Source of the DNA: Megascapheus bottae
Taxonomy: Eukaryota; Chordata; Mammalia; Rodentia; Geomyidae
Direction of reading: 5' to 3'
Assembly: GCA_024803745.1 (NCBI GenBank)
Contig: JANJXV010000013.1
Location: 56,644,102 to 56,708,101 of the forward strand
Length of the DNA: 64,000 bases
The position numbers and the translations under genes are program-made. The notes beneath the pieces were generated by a model. The model was not told the DNA's origin. It saw only the letters and a list, made by a program, of their open reading frames with translations, and did not search any database. This document shows positions 43,085 through 56,330 of this stretch, in pieces (the stretch's first letter is position 1; each line of letters begins with the position of its first letter).

Positions 43085-44385
43085 TGTTTTTTTCATTCCA
43101 TTTTTGGGCCTCCTCTGATCCTTTGCTCCAGTCCTTGTCCTGGCTGACTTCTGCCTGGTTTTGCTTTTCTTTTCACCCCCTTGGATGCCTTGCCGGCCAT
43201 CTTTGTGGCATTTGGAAGGCACAAAGCACGTGTGAGTTTGTCAAGTTCAGCTGGGGGCTGGGCTTCACCCTTCAGCTCCTTGCTCTCTGGCTACCAGTGA
43301 CTCAATGTCACTGTCTCCAGGTCCCAGGGACTCCTGTGGCCAGGCCAGCCCCCCCGACAAGACCCTCAAGCGCCCCAGAGCCACTGTCCCTGGCTTGCTT
43401 TGAGCAGCGCAGCCCTCCTCCTTCAGGGGCCACACGGTGCCACCCGTGTGGTCACCCTGTCCCCTACCCTCCGTGGGAAGAGGGGTAGAAGGTCAGGGTC
43501 ACTGTGGACAGAGAAGTCTGGGGCTGATCGCTGTGTCTGAACATGCCAGGCCTGGCGCTGTGCCGGCCACAGGCGCAAAGCTCTCCAGGCTGGGTCTCCT
43601 CTGCCACCATCTCAGCATGGCTGCCAGCTGTGTCCCCTCCCTCAGCTGACCCCAGCCTTCCTCTGACTGCTCCCGGAGCTCCCTCCCCCCAGCTTGACAC
43701 ACCAGAACATGTCACGTCACCTCCGGTACACGCCACCTTCACTTCCGGCACACATCGTGTCACTCCTGGCACATGTCACCTCCACCTCCGGGCAGGTGCC
43801 AGGAACTCGCCTGTGGTCCACCCCTCACCTGAGAAGTTGGGGCCCAGTGGCTCATCCCATGTCACCCCTGCTCATGGGCATCTACCCCGGCCCTCCCCTG
43901 GCCTGGTCCTGCAGTACTCTCCCCACCCCCCCCTGCCAGCGTCTTCCCCGTGCCTGGGCAGGGCCCCCCAGGGTGAGGCCCCCACCCTGGTGCCCCCTTG
44001 CCTCACGCCTTCCCAGACCTCTGTGCCCTTCTTTGATGAGCCTTCTGTGCCGGGGGCTGCCGGGCTTGGATGGGCGCTGAGTCGCGGGGCGCGCGTGGGG
44101 GAGGATGGACTCGCCTGCCGGCCTGGTGCCCCTCCAGCGCAGCGACTGTCTGTGTGGAACCCCTTTTGGTTTCCATCTGGGCTGCCAAGTGGGGGCCGCG
44201 GGCCTGGCTGTGGGCTCTGACCCCGGTGGGTCTGCTGACTGCCAGGCGGCCCTGGGAAGCCAGGGACGGGGAGAGCGGGGGCCCTGCACCCCTTCTCCTC
44301 ACTCCCTTCGCCTTCCAAGTCATAGCCGGGGCACAGAGCCCTCAACTGCAGCTGACATGGAACCAGCATTCCCTCGGAGAGGTTC
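43085..44385. other. Intronic sequence, no gene found
   Basis: Unique. A short imperfect tandem of 'cacatgtcacctcc'-like units occurs at about 43705-43795. Confidence 0.5.
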
Positions 44386-44404
44386 TGCGGCAGGCGGAGG
44401 CCCC

Positions 44405-44535
44405 CCGCCCCCCAATAATTACTCAAGACATTGGCATGAGCCAGGCCTGGTTAGGTAACAGGCTGCTCGCTCGCTCGGGAGACTTATAACCCACAGGCAG
44501 TTACACATAATCTCCACACACAACAAAATCGTTTC
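44405..44535. promoter_or_regulatory. Small candidate conserved non-coding element
   Basis: Short AT-mixed island 'ccaataattactcaagac ... gagacttataacccac ... cacataatctccacac' in GC-rich DNA. No repeat similarity was recognised. Confidence 0.3.
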
Positions 44536-44904
44536 CAGGATGGGGGGGGGGCTCGGGAAGAGGCCATGGGGGCAGAGGGGGCTGAGACCATCCAGGGTAG
44601 GGGCAGAGGTGGTCTAAGAAAGCCGGGCGGTGTAGAGTGGGAGCCAGGGGAGCTGCTGGGCAGGGAAGCTGCCTGGGCCTCTGGGCCTCCTCCCGCCCTT
44701 GTCCAAGTTCATGGAGTGGGACGCCCAGGATCTGTCAGTGAGCAGAGCACCGGATAAACTCATTCATACTGGAGTGTGAATGACTGCCTGGAGGTGCTCC
44801 CTCCTTCTGCACCCTGGCCTGCAGAACATAATTAATGGTCTGTTTACTGTCCGTGGCGCACTGCACGCGGCTTCCTCAAGGGGAGTGCCACATACTTTCC
44901 CCTG

Positions 44905-44955
44905 GGTTCCCGGTGCCTAGCACATAGCAGACATTCAAAAAATATTTCCTGAGGA
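44905..44955 (+). mobile_element. MIR fragment (plus)
   Basis: 'ggtgcctagcacatagcag' and 'acattcaaaaaatatttcctg' match the MIR 3' end. MIR similarity may extend upstream to about 44,800. Confidence 0.65.
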
Positions 44956-44959
44956 CCCA

Positions 44960-46590
44960 AACGACATCTCACCCAAAGAAGGAAGCAAGGAAGCGTCCAC
45001 GCAGTGGCCTGTAGAGATTTCAGGCCCAGGGCGGGTACCCTGGCAGCCAGCAGAGGCCACGGTGCCTGTCTCCCTTCTTCTGGCCTCCCCACTTCCACCG
45101 GGGACCCTCATTTCCCTGGATGGTTGTTGAGCGGGAGAACCGGGAAGGTGAGGATGGTGAGGGCCTTCCCTGCTGCTCCGGGCTGACCCACGGCGTCTGG
45201 GCAGCAGAGCCCAGGCCTCTAAGCCTGGGCCACAGAGGCCCCATGGGCTCCACACAAAGGCCCATCAGCGGGCAGCAGCCCAGTCCCTTCTCCTGGCCAG
45301 GCTGCCGCTCCCCTTTCTAGACTTCTCTGCCTCTGAGACCCTGACTCCAGGCCCAGGACGCCCCTGTGGCTGTTGAGGCTGAGCACATGGCAGACACTGG
45401 TGACTGGACGTGTAACTTCCTGCTGGCCCCCGGCCTGGGGTCAAGCGGGGCTGTGCTCCTGAGCGCCTGCAAGGTCAGAGTCCGAGCAGCCTGGCTCTGT
45501 CCCGTCCCGTGTGGGCGTGGCCTTGTGACCGCACTGGCAGAGTCAGCCCCACTTCCTGTCCCCAGCTGCCAGCCTCCCTCCCTCTTTCCTCCAGTTAGAG
45601 CCGCCAGGCTCAGCTCTAACCCGCCTCCCTGACATGTGGCCTCCCTTCACTGTCCAGTGGTGCCCACGAGGATCGCTGGACACACGGCCTCCCCTCACTG
45701 CCCGGCATTACACACGGCCTCCCCCCATTTTTGATTTCTCCATCTGAGACCTGGTTCACGAGACCCTGTAGGCGAAGCAGGGTTGGGCTGTCCTGCTTTC
45801 TGCTCCTCCTGGTCTTCTGTACTTGTCTTGCAGCACCAGGACCTTGTAGGGTCAGGATTCCACCATGATATGTCCTGGCTCAGAGGCCCTGGGCACTGGG
45901 CACCTCCCCCTGGCAACAGTGTGTCCTAGGGGTTTGGCACCGCTGGTCCAGGCCTCTTGGGGTGCCCAGTGGGCAGACACCCTGGGGTGTGGGTCCAGGG
46001 CTTGCCTGACCTTGTTCTGCAGAGGACTCACACGTCTTCAGGCACCCCGCCCCCACAGCCTCCTACGAGCAGATGTGGAGACGCGGCTTCACACATCCTC
46101 TGGTGTCTGCGGGCACCTTCAGCAGACACTTGGGCTGGGTATAGAAATCGCATTCTCCTCCAGATGTCCTGCACAGATGTCCTCTCCTGAGAGGCCATCG
46201 GTGGCCAGTCACAGCTGGCGACGTCTCGGGCATGCTGCTCTGGGAGGTGAGGTCAGCCCCCACCTGTGGGGGCTGGGGGCCATCCTTCCGCCCCCTTCCT
46301 GGGAGCTTTTGGCTGCCAGATGCCATGTTTGTTTATAGCTCAGTACAGATTCAACTTTCTGGGAGATTTACTTCCGTGTTTCACTGAGTCGCTCTGCAGC
46401 AGACTTGACATTTCTGAGCGCTCCTCTGGAGCTCTCATGGTCCATTTTTGTGCAGCATCCTGATTTAGTGATTGAATTTCTGTGATGTGGAGAGTGCGTA
46501 TTTCTTTCCCGACTCCCTCCCTCACCTCTGTCCTTCGGCCTCTCTTTGCCTGTGGCTGGCCCAGGACTAGTGCCCTGTCCTCTCTCTGTC
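44960..46590. other. Intronic unique sequence, no gene found
   Basis: No recognised repeat or exon. Confidence 0.5.
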
Positions 46591-46599
46591 CACTCACTC

Positions 46600-46870
46600 A
46601 GGCCATGCTCAGGCCTCCCCGAGCTAGTTGTGTACCCTCCCGCCTCCGGGCCTTTGCATGGGCCATGGCCCCATCGGGAAGGCTCTCTCCATCCCTTGCA
46701 CCTAGCTTGGCTAGTTTGCCTGTGTCATTTGTGTTCAGCTCATTAGATGCCCGGGTGATGTCAGTGCCTCGCGCTGCGGCTCCCGCACTGCTCCCACCCC
46801 TGCCTCCGCTGACATTTTAGTTTATCATGCCTCATCTCAAGGCCCCTCACCTCATCACTTCTTCAAAGTC
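46600..46870. mobile_element. Possible L2 fragment
   Basis: 'ctccgggcctttgcatgggcc' and 'cacctcatcacttcttcaaagtc' resemble the L2 3' region in its usual antisense wording. The copy is diverged. Confidence 0.4.
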
Positions 46871-47340
46871 TGTTCTGCCACAAGGGCCACACAAGTGGTA
46901 CCACCGGGGGCCACAACACAGCTGCCGTACTCCCCACCTGGCTGAGCGGGCCTGAGGCTGGGCTGTTTAGGGAGGGAAAGGGGTCTCCTGGAGGAAGCAG
47001 CCTTCAAGGAGACTCCTCCAGCACCAGGAAGCAGCAGGGCCAAGGTGTGTGCAGGGCCGGGGGTGAGGAGAAAGGGGCCTCTGAGCAGCCTTGGGAAGGG
47101 CAGGGGAGAATGGCTGGGGAGGCAGCCAGGGCCTTGTGGATTAGCCCAGGAGAAAAGAACGGGCCAGGCCCATGCGTTCACTGAGGGCAGGGGGTGGTTC
47201 TGCCTGGGAAAGGCTGTTCAGAGGGCCCACCCAGTGTCCCGCTCCCCACATCATTACACCCACAGCCGTGATGCAGGCCACACAGCAGCTTCTGAAGATT
47301 TGATGGACACTCACGCAGGAAGGACAGGAGCAAAATGACT
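46871..47340. other. Intronic unique sequence
   Basis: No recognised repeat or exon. Confidence 0.45.
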
Positions 47341-47344
47341 CAAC

Positions 47345-48150
47345 TCAGTTCAACTGAGACCTCAGAGAAGACTCCATCAGCATCACTAGTATCACAATCA
47401 CTGACATTTCACCTAAACAGTGGCCGTGGGCACCAAGGAAAGTTCCGTAAGCTTCTAGAAGCTTGTTCTTGGAAATCAAGTAGGTGATTGGCAATGAAAA
47501 CCAGCCAGCTGAGGCCCATGGATGTTAAAAAACATACTTTTCTGAATGTGTTTGATTACATGGAAAAATCAGGTACCAAATGCAACCTTAGAATGGACTC
47601 CCAAAGACAGTTTTACAAATGGAAACCTGGTGGTGCTACCAAAGCCATATGTAGAGGAACATGGATAGCAGTTTTAGAAAATAAAAAAGACTTACACGTT
47701 CCAGCTCTAGAAACTAGAAGAAGAATGCTCAAATAACTAGAAAGGATTAAGAGGGATAAGAAGTCACTAAAGATAAAGGAGAACAAGTGAGGGGAAAAAT
47801 AGAATCTGGCAACGACCCAAATGCTGGTTCTTCAGAGTCACTAAAATAAATTCAGAGAGGGGAGATGAACAGAGAAAGCGCCAGGGCGCTAAAAGAAATA
47901 ACTGGACCCGAATGAAATGGTCTGATTCTAAGCGATGATGCTGCATACTTTAATAAAAATCAAGCTGAAGACTCGCCACGATGGACACGTTTTGAGGTGA
48001 ATGTGGGATGAACGTCTCTTAAGAAATAGAGCCCTGCAATAAACACAAGTCTGCTGGAGAAGGCACGGTGCCAGGCCTGCGCCCCATCTGCAAAGCCCAG
48101 ACAGCCCAGATTTTTTTCACAGAACAGATAATATGGGACATGCATAATCA
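47345..48150 (+). mobile_element. Probable degraded LINE-1 fragment
   Basis: An A-rich + strand block includes 'ctagaaactagaagaagaatgctcaaataac' (in parts) and 'caaatgctggttcttcag', which resemble L1 ORF2 wording (lysine-rich stretch before 'AGSS'-like text). The longest frame (47488-47736, 82 codons, Lys-rich) is too short and unconfirmed to call a gene. Confidence 0.4.
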
Positions 48151-51100
48151 ATAACAAAGAGCACCCAGACAGCTTACGCTTCCTTTAGCACAGGCCAACC
48201 AGAAGTCGCTCTACTCAAAACCAGGCACAAACACTGAGCAAAGGAACCCAAGAATATTCTCGGCCCAAGCCCTGGAGACACACGGGAGACTGGGCTCACA
48301 GCATCATGTGAGGATGTGGGCTGTGGGTGCAACCCGGGTCTCCCAGCACCTGGTAACACCGTGGCTGGCATGGATTGTGTGAGGACAGCTGTGATGTCTA
48401 CGCACAATGGGTGCTCAGGACACCCTTTGTCACAAAAGGACACACAGCTAGGAGGAGGGAGCGGAGGCCATCTGGGGAGCACGGGGAAGGCTCGAGGAGA
48501 GGAAGGCCCCAGGTTCCTGCTCTCTGGGGCTCAGGTGTCTCCCATCCTGGCCTGCTTGGGGCAGGGGGCAGTCAACAGGGGCCATGCCCCCCTCCTCACC
48601 CGCTGGGCTGCCTTCCTCCCCGCACCTTGGCATGCAGCTGGGCGTGCCGCAGGCACACATCCGTGCGGCACACTCCCTGCAGCGAGCCATCTCGTTCACT
48701 TGCAGCCCACAGGGAAGGGCTGTGGTGGTGTGGCCTGCTGTGCTGCTGGAACACAGGGGCAGATGCCATAGGGATGAGGAGAGGAGGGGAGGGAAGGGAA
48801 GGGAAGGGGAGGAGAGAAGAGGGGAGAGGAGAGCCAGGTGCAGACAGGACCAACCGGGGCATCTCCAGTTGATGGTTCAACGGGAGGGCTTGGTCTATCC
48901 CAGGCAGGAGCTGGAGTGCCAGGAGGTGGAGGGCCTGGAGGTCCACCGGGGCCGCCTTCCTCCAAAGTGACAAGTGGGGCCTGGGGCGGCAGGAAGGGCA
49001 GCCCAGCCAAGTAGTCTGGTTGTTGTGGGGACACCTGTCAGGGAGGGGGGGCAGGCTGGCAGCTGAGAGCCAGCCTGGCAGCCTGGGCCCAGGGACAGGG
49101 GCTCCGGGCAGCTGGTGTGGAGGGCCTGACAGGTGGACAGGGTTGGGGGGAACAGCTGGAGGGGTGGACAGAGGCATGTGTGCAGGAGAGGGACAAAGGG
49201 GCGCTCAGCTCCTCAGGGGGGTGGGGAGCCAAGTGGCTCAGGCGCTGACTCCATCCATGGGTCAGAGATGTCTGACTGTCTCTACCCACGAAGACTCCCT
49301 GGGCTTTTCCGAGAGCTCTCAGGAACCTGCGCTGTGGACATGGGAGGGTGCCTCCAGGATTGTGGGGTGTAGCCAGAGTATGGACTCCAAGAGGGAAGCT
49401 ATGGTCTCCCCAGATGGTGCCTAGGGCTTTCTGCTCCTGACCCTTGTCATGCCCTGCCCCTCAGGGGGCCAGAGTCCAGGGCTTCCACACGTGGACATGG
49501 GAAGGCCGGCAGGCACTGCCCCAGATGGCGAGTATGGGGCACAGATGGGGTGAGGGGTGGCCATTCGTCTTGCCACTTCCTGTTGGGATCATGGACTTTA
49601 ATATCAGTAATGGTCTGCTGGAGCAGGAGAGAGATTTGAGGATGGAAGGTGCTGGCACGGTTGGAGGACACGAATGGAGGTTCTCCCTGCAGTCCTCAGG
49701 GCGCGGCCTCTGAGGTCTCAGCTCAGGCTCCGTCCCGAATGCTGCCATGGCCTTCAGTCTGGTGCTCTGCCTTTGCCAGGGAAGGGGCGCATGGGCTGGA
49801 TGGGGGGTTCGATGGGTTCCCAGGGCTCTGCTAGTGCACGGTCCATGTCCAGTTTGTGTCCACGTGTGCACAACCCTGGTGTGGGGGCAGTGAACCACTG
49901 CCGGGGCCCTCACCCTGGGCGCAATGGGGCTTTAAGGTGGTGTTCAGACTGGCTACAGCCACGGAAAGAGCCGGCGTGGGCTCTGTCCAACGTAGTTAAA
50001 AACATCTGACTGTGACCACAAAAATGCTGGCACCCGGGCACTGCAGGCACATTTTCATGTCAGCTGCACACGCCGGCGTCTCAGGAGCTGCGCTGTGTTA
50101 ACCCCTGGGAGGAGCGGGACTGCGGGGTCAGGGCGGCACCACGGCGCCATGGGCGGGTGGGGGGCACAGAAGACCGGGTCCCATGTGTCCTGTGGTCAGG
50201 GACACCGCTGAGCCTCACTGCTTGGAGCCTGCCTGTCCACCTGGGCCGAGGCAGAAAGCGAGGACAGGGATGGGTGCCGCTTCCTCGGAGGCGCTGACCC
50301 CTGGGGCGCAGGAGACCCAGCGGACCATGTGGGGCTCACAGCAGGGCTCCCTCACTTTTTAATTTCTGCCAGTCTGCCTTCCTACCCTTGTCCACCTCAT
50401 TCTGCACTCCTCACCCCCACCCAGGGCTTTGGTACCAGAGACTGCACAGTCATCTGCACTCCAGCTGTAACCCCGTGAGGTGAGACCCTCTTTCAGAGGG
50501 TGGAGGGCTGGAGGCCCTCCTGCCCCCCGATTCTGGCCCCTGGCTCCCATCCCCCTCTTGGGGGCTCGCAGCTGTCCGCATTTGTCTGTAGCGCCCCCGC
50601 CCAAGGCTCTGTGCACATTTGGGCTCCCCTGTGTCCCAGACTCACTTGCCAGAGAACACATCCAGCTGGCCGGGACCCCCAGGCCCCTTTCCCCCTCCGA
50701 TCCAGCAGGTGTGTGGTGACTCAGAGGCATTTAATTCTCAGCAGAGGCAGCTGTTGGACAGTCTGGAGACCCCTGAGTGGCCCGCCAGGAGCTCGGGGGA
50801 GCCTCGCAGGAAGGGCAGAGGGGGGAGAGTGAGGGGCTCTGCCCAGGCTGCTCACCCCTCTTCACCTCCACGCCGGACCGGAACAGGGGCCCAGGGCCTC
50901 CCACCCCAGCCCCTGCTTGCCCAGGGTGTGGACAGCTCAGGGGTGTTCAGCCCTCCGTGTGCCTGTGTCAGCCTGGGGTTGGGTGGGGGAGCACGGTGCC
51001 TCCTACATCTCTATCATCAGCGCCCCAAGAACTCCATTTTTCTCAGGAGTGGGAAGTGTTTGGAATGCCCTGTCCCCATCTCCGGGTGGAAGGGGGTGGC

Positions 51101-51635
51101 AGGGTGGTGACACTCATTTGGCACGGCCTGTGGGATCTACAGCGGGGACGGGCTGGGGACCCTGAATCATGGGCGGGAGCCTCCACCGAACCCCTAGAAC
51201 CCACAGGCAGCTTCTCCCCGAGCCAGGGCCCAGCAGACCCCACGTGGGCTTCCAGGGAGGGCATCCATTATGGTGACCCCCCCGCCAGTCCTCCAGAGCT
51301 GTGCAGAGAGCTGGTCAACCAGGCCCCCATGGCGATCCATCAGGTCTGCGATGGGCCCTTGTCAACCTTCTGGGTATTGGGGCGCTGTGGCTTCGATGTG
51401 AAGCCCCTTGCCCCCCAAGGCACACACGGAAGGCTTGGTGCCCAACACAGCCTATCTGGAGGGTCAGAGGGGAGGCTTCTGGGAAAGGGTAGGGTCTGGA
51501 GAGCTTCTATTTCCTCCGGGGCAAACCCATTCAGGGAGGGTTCTTCACTTGTGGGGAACACCGAGCGGTGCTGGGAGGTGAGATCTGACTGAAGGGGTTT
51601 GTTCTTGGTGGAGCATCCTTGAGTGGCCTGGTTTC
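48151..51635. other. Intronic sequence, no gene found
   Basis: Unique GC-rich sequence with GGGGA runs (48775-48835). There are many overlapping short frames on both strands and no recognised exon. Confidence 0.5.
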
Positions 51636-51640
51636 TGGTC

Positions 51641-51872
51641 CCTCCTCCCCTTCCCTCTCTCCTTTCCCTCTCCCACTCTCTTGTTCTCTCTCTTCCCTTG
51701 CTCTCTCTCCCCTTGCTCTTTCTCTTCCACTCTCACTCTCCCCCCTTGCTCTTACTCTCTCCCTCCCTCTCCCCCCACTCTCCCTCTCTCCTTGTGCTCT
51801 CTCCCTCCCCTGGCTCTCTCCTCCACTCTCACTCTCTCCCCCACGCTCCCTCCCCTCCCCCTCACTCTCCCT
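51641..51872 (+). repeat. Polypyrimidine (CTCTCCC)n tract
   Basis: About 230 bases of C and T interrupted by rare A or G. Confidence 0.93.
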
Positions 51873-52490
51873 GCCATGAGATGAATGGCTCTCCTCTACA
51901 AGGTGTTTCTGCTGGGCTTTGCCACGGGCCCAGGGGCACTGGAACCAAGTGGCTGTGGATGGAAACCTCTGAAACTGGTGTCTTGGGAGCCAGAATAACT
52001 CTTTCCTCCTTTAGTCCCTCAGCCCTTTGGTCACAACCCTGAAGCTGATTCATGCACAAGCACGTGAGAAGTGCCTGCGTTCACCCCGACCACATGCACG
52101 TGGAAAGACCTGGTTTGCTACGTGAGCTGTGTCAGGTGTATGTGAGCAACAGTGGCTACGACAACCCCTCCCCGTGATGCACAAGGCTGAGGCCAGGTCA
52201 AGCTGGTGGAGACAGCTGGCCGTGGACGGCAGAGCTGGCCGTGGACGGCAGGGTGTCCCGGGCCAGCACCCCGAGGCACAGCGGTCCAGGCTGCCTGGGA
52301 AGCAGAGAGGGAGCTAAGCTCCATGGTACCTTCTCATGGGCAAGGGAGGCTCTCCAAGGAAAGTGACTGACGTCCAGACCTCGGCAGGCGAGTGGAGGAG
52401 AGGCAAGCTGCAGGCGCATGGAGCGTGAGAGGATGCAGCATATGCATTCCCGACAGAAAGCCTCATCCAAGCTACTTGCCGTCCCTTCAA
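51873..52490. other. Intronic unique sequence
   Basis: Contains a 17-bp direct duplication 'ggccgtggacggcagag' and 'ggccgtggacggcaggg' at about 52218-52251. Nothing else was recognised. Confidence 0.5.
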
Positions 52491-52493
52491 TCT

Positions 52494-52610
52494 TCCTCCC
52501 TCCTTCCTCTCTCCCTCCCTCCCTCGCTCCCTCTTTCCCTTCCCTCCCTCCTTCCCTTCCCTCCCTTCCTTTCTCCTTCCTTCCTTCCCTCCCTCCCTCC
52601 CTTCCTCCTA
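52494..52610 (+). repeat. (CCTT/CCCT)n polypyrimidine tract
   Basis: About 115 bases of pure pyrimidine tetramers. Confidence 0.95.
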
Positions 52611-52653
52611 AGCTGGAGGAAGGCAAGCACCTTCCTGCCTTTCACTAACTCTC

Positions 52654-52788
52654 ACTTATCCATCTATTCAAGTACTATTCGTCTAGGCACTCATCCATCT
52701 AGCCATCCACCTATGCACTCATCCTCTTACCCATGTACTCATCTAACATCCATCCACCCACCCATGCTTGCATACACCCATCCACCCC
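52654..52788 (+). repeat. Degenerate (TCCA)n tract
   Basis: CATC/CCAT-rich sequence related to the array at 37.4 kb but shorter and more degraded. Confidence 0.85.
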
Positions 52789-54960
52789 CCCGATTCAGTC
52801 CTCTCCCCTGCCCTGTCCCCTCTGCACCTACCCTCACTCAGCCCACCCCACGCCACATTTGTCTCCCTTCTTCCCACAGCGGGAGCAGCTTCCTCCCGTG
52901 TATCCTATGGCAACAAGAGGATCAAAAGGCACTGATGACGCAGCCGCTGGCCCTGGAGGGACAGCCTGCCCACTCCAAAAATAGATCAAATCCGCCGGGA
53001 CTCGGGTCCTCCCTCGGTCCCTTGTCTTCTCCCTGAGACCTGTGTCTCTTGACGGGGTCACACCCTGTGGCGGAATGGTCCCAGATCAAAGAGGACCATG
53101 AGGCCCACCACAGGGGCCTGGGCTCTGGACGTGGAAGCAGCGGGGGCTGCCTGGGGCACCTGGAGAGAATGCCCTCTTTGACAGGTGGGGACTCTGCCAG
53201 GCCAAGAGGGAACCGAGCGCTCCCCGAGTTCCCAGCCCTTCCCCTCTCTGTCCAGTGCCGTGGCAGGGCCAGGACTGCTGTGGAACTGGCCTCCAGGGTC
53301 TATCTGGTCGGGAGCTGAGGCTTCCCCGGCAGGGGGCCGGGGGCCCAGGGCAGGTGCACATGTGTTCTCAGCACGGCCGCGAGGCTAGCCGTGGCATGAA
53401 CGCGGGATGGCACTCTGCAGAATAGAAGCTCGGGGGGCGGGGGCTCCCCAGCAACACCAGGGCCGGGAGGAGCGGCGGGAAGATGAAGCTGGAGAGGCAG
53501 AGGCTGCTGGGCCCCAGGACTGCATTCCAGCCAGGAGGGAGGCCATGGGGGCTCGGGCGGGGAGTCTGTGGTCTGGTTTATGTTCTAAACGTCCCTCTGG
53601 CTGCTGCGTGGAGACAGGAATGTGGAGGGGGAGCGAGAGCCGGGTGCCCCTCGAGACGAGACGAGGCTGGCTCTCCTCTTTGGGAAGGAAGGACTCTCCC
53701 TCGTACACGCTGTTCCCGCCTGCCGGCCCTGGCTGCAGGGGAAGAGCAGGCCTGGAGCTGGGCAGGTGGGCTGTTCCCCACCGGACTCAGGACCCGAGGC
53801 AGGCATGCTGCCAGGAGGAGCGGCTCCCTGCTACTGGGAGGGAGGGAGGGAGGGAGGGAGGGAGGGAAAGGGGGAGGGCCCAATGCTGGGAGAGGAAGAG
53901 GCCTGCCAGCCAGGACTGCCCACCTCCATCCTGTGGGACAGGCCAGGTGGCTGCCGTCCACGGTGGCTGTGTGTGGGGCCTGGTGCTATGGGAGCAGCTG
54001 GTCAGCACCTCACCGCTGCTGGGTTGATAGCTGAGTTGACTGGCTTCCCTGGTGGCATGCACCATGCCACTTCCGCCCCTCGGTCTCCTTCCCACACGGG
54101 CCAGGTGCACAACTCAAGGGCCGGCACGTGGCACAGATCACCGAGCTCAGAGCTGTCGGCCTGGATCTAGGCTGTACCTCAGGTTGCTGGACTTGAGTTT
54201 TCCAGCCAACACATTTCCTTCTTTGCTCAGACAAGGTTTAGGGGAGCTCTTGCGCCCTGACACAGAAAGTTTGTGTGAGGATCGGGTCTCAAGGTGGTGG
54301 TGGGGGCTGGGAAGGGTCTAGAGGCTTCCTGAAGGGGCTGTGACAGGCCTGCCTGAGGGTTAGAAGTGGCTGGGAGGAGGGCGCAGGGAAGGAGATGCTG
54401 GGGAGACAGCAGCCAGGGGAGGCTCAGGTGGTTCAGATGGGTGGGGGCTGTGCTGGGGTACAGAGTCTACCTGAGGCTGGGCCTGAGTGCCTGCTGGGCT
54501 CAGCTAGGACTTCAAAGCCATTGGGTTAGCGGTGCGGTGGCAGTAGGAGCTCTGGAGGTATAGAGCATTGAGGGGTGCAGGGCATCCCTCCCCCCGAGGC
54601 CTTGCTAGGCTCCCAGGTCCACTGTGCACTGTCTACCACATAAACCTCGCCCAGCTCGTGGTATAGTACCCCGGGACCCTCCAGCCTGAATGCCTCACAG
54701 GACCACCGCCCAGGGGTCCCCTGGTCTCACCCAGTCTCTGACTGAGGTGGACACTGATGCTGAGTGGACAGGTGTGGCCAGGGACTGCCCACCTCAAGTG
54801 CCCGTCAGCGACAGTGAACTCCTTGTGCAAGCTCTCAGGAGCCTGAGTCAGCCAGGGGCCTGAGGAGGAGGGTTGACCATAGCGTGCTCGTCCCTGGGCC
54901 CCTGCTGCCAGGGCTCTTCCCGCCAGCAAGCCTGCCCTGCACAGACCCCAGCAAACACCT
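52789..54960. other. Intronic unique sequence, no gene found
   Basis: Contains a (GGGA)n run at 53838-53868 and otherwise GC-rich unique sequence. No exon was recognised. Confidence 0.5.
53838..53868 (+). repeat. (GGGA)n microsatellite
   Basis: About eight GGGA units. Confidence 0.95.
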
Positions 54961-54989
54961 GCCAATACCTCAAAACGAGCAAGGCCAGC

Positions 54990-56180
54990 CTGCTGAGCAG
55001 AGAAGGTAGGGACTAAATAGACATGGAGATAGAAGATCTACCTGGAATCTCCAGAGAGGCCCTCTAGTTGGTCTACCCATGAGACAAGGGCAGGGTAGGG
55101 AGGAGACATCAAAACCCAGTAGCCTGTAGAATCCAGAGAGGTAACAGTGTGGGTAGAATCCCAGCCAGAAGATGGCGGATGGGCAGGGAAGTCCCTTCAG
55201 GAATGTCTTTGATTTGACCCAAAGGCGATGGTAGTGTGAGATTATCATCAGAGAAATGTACTCGAGCAGTGTGTGATCTGAGTCACCATTCAGGAAATCA
55301 ACAGCTCCCAGACTACAACAAAGATTTGGGAATAGGGAAGGCATCCGACTTCTGACCAGCACGGCTGGACCCTACAGGACGATAGGTTCAGAAGGAAAAT
55401 TCAGAAGGAAAATTCCTCCCGACAAAATTCTATACCCAGCTAAACTATCAGCCAATAGATTCAGAGCTTGGATCCTCTGACCATGATGTACAGGAGCGTG
55501 CCTGAGGTCCTCTAGGGAAAGGAGGAAAGAGACAAGTGGGAGGCCAAAGGCCCAGAGAACAGCAAGTCAACCTGGGAGAGTTCCACAAGGATGCTAAGTA
55601 GTGGGTCACTGGAGGAAAAGGGGCGCCGAGCCTCCACAGGAGGCAGGGCTCTCAAGAAATGTGGCCAGAATGAAGGGGGCTTGAGGGCTGGGACTCTGGG
55701 CCAAATAACAAGGCACGTGGAGGGGCGAGAAGCAGATGGTAAGAGAGGAGATGGACAGAGGGAAGTGGTAAGGAGCCATGCAACCAGCTATCAGGGAAGA
55801 AAAACATCCATCAGGAGATGGGCCAAACAAATCAGGGGGTAGAGTCCAGGGAAGTCTCCTAGGGTGAGTGGATGGTGGGGAGCCAGCCCCCCACCTCATG
55901 AGGAGCCCAGATGGACAGGTGCTGAGAAAGAGAGCCTCAGAACTGCACAGATGTGTCACCAGCTCCCACTCATGGCAACCGAGACCTCCACTGCAGACAG
56001 GGTGCACGTCTGAGCAGCGGGAGGGGAGGAGCACAGAGCCACAGCCGGCCACGTGACCATCGCTGCCCACACCCACCAAGTGTTTGCGCTCTGCACCAGA
56101 AGAGACGTTTGGAAAGGCATTGCTCTTTGGAGAAGAAAGGTTGATTTGAATTTAGCAGTGTCCCTTTTAACGCTCCTTCT
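54990..56180. mobile_element. Possible LINE-derived segment
   Basis: 'gacaaaattctatacccagc', 'ccagaagatggcgg' and purine-rich stretches recall L1 5' region or HAL1 sequence. A 13-bp tandem 'ttcagaaggaaaa' occurs at about 55386. The family was not confirmed. Confidence 0.3.
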
Positions 56181-56330
56181 TAAGAAAGAAAGGAAATGAT
56201 CTCAGAGTCACAGGTGCTACATGTTCCCATGTTTATGATAGTTTCTGTGGTGCATCTGTTCACAGATGCATTTACCCATCAGACCGTCCTTCTAGTCATC
56301 ATTTTACCCCTGAATATTCCCATTATGCAT

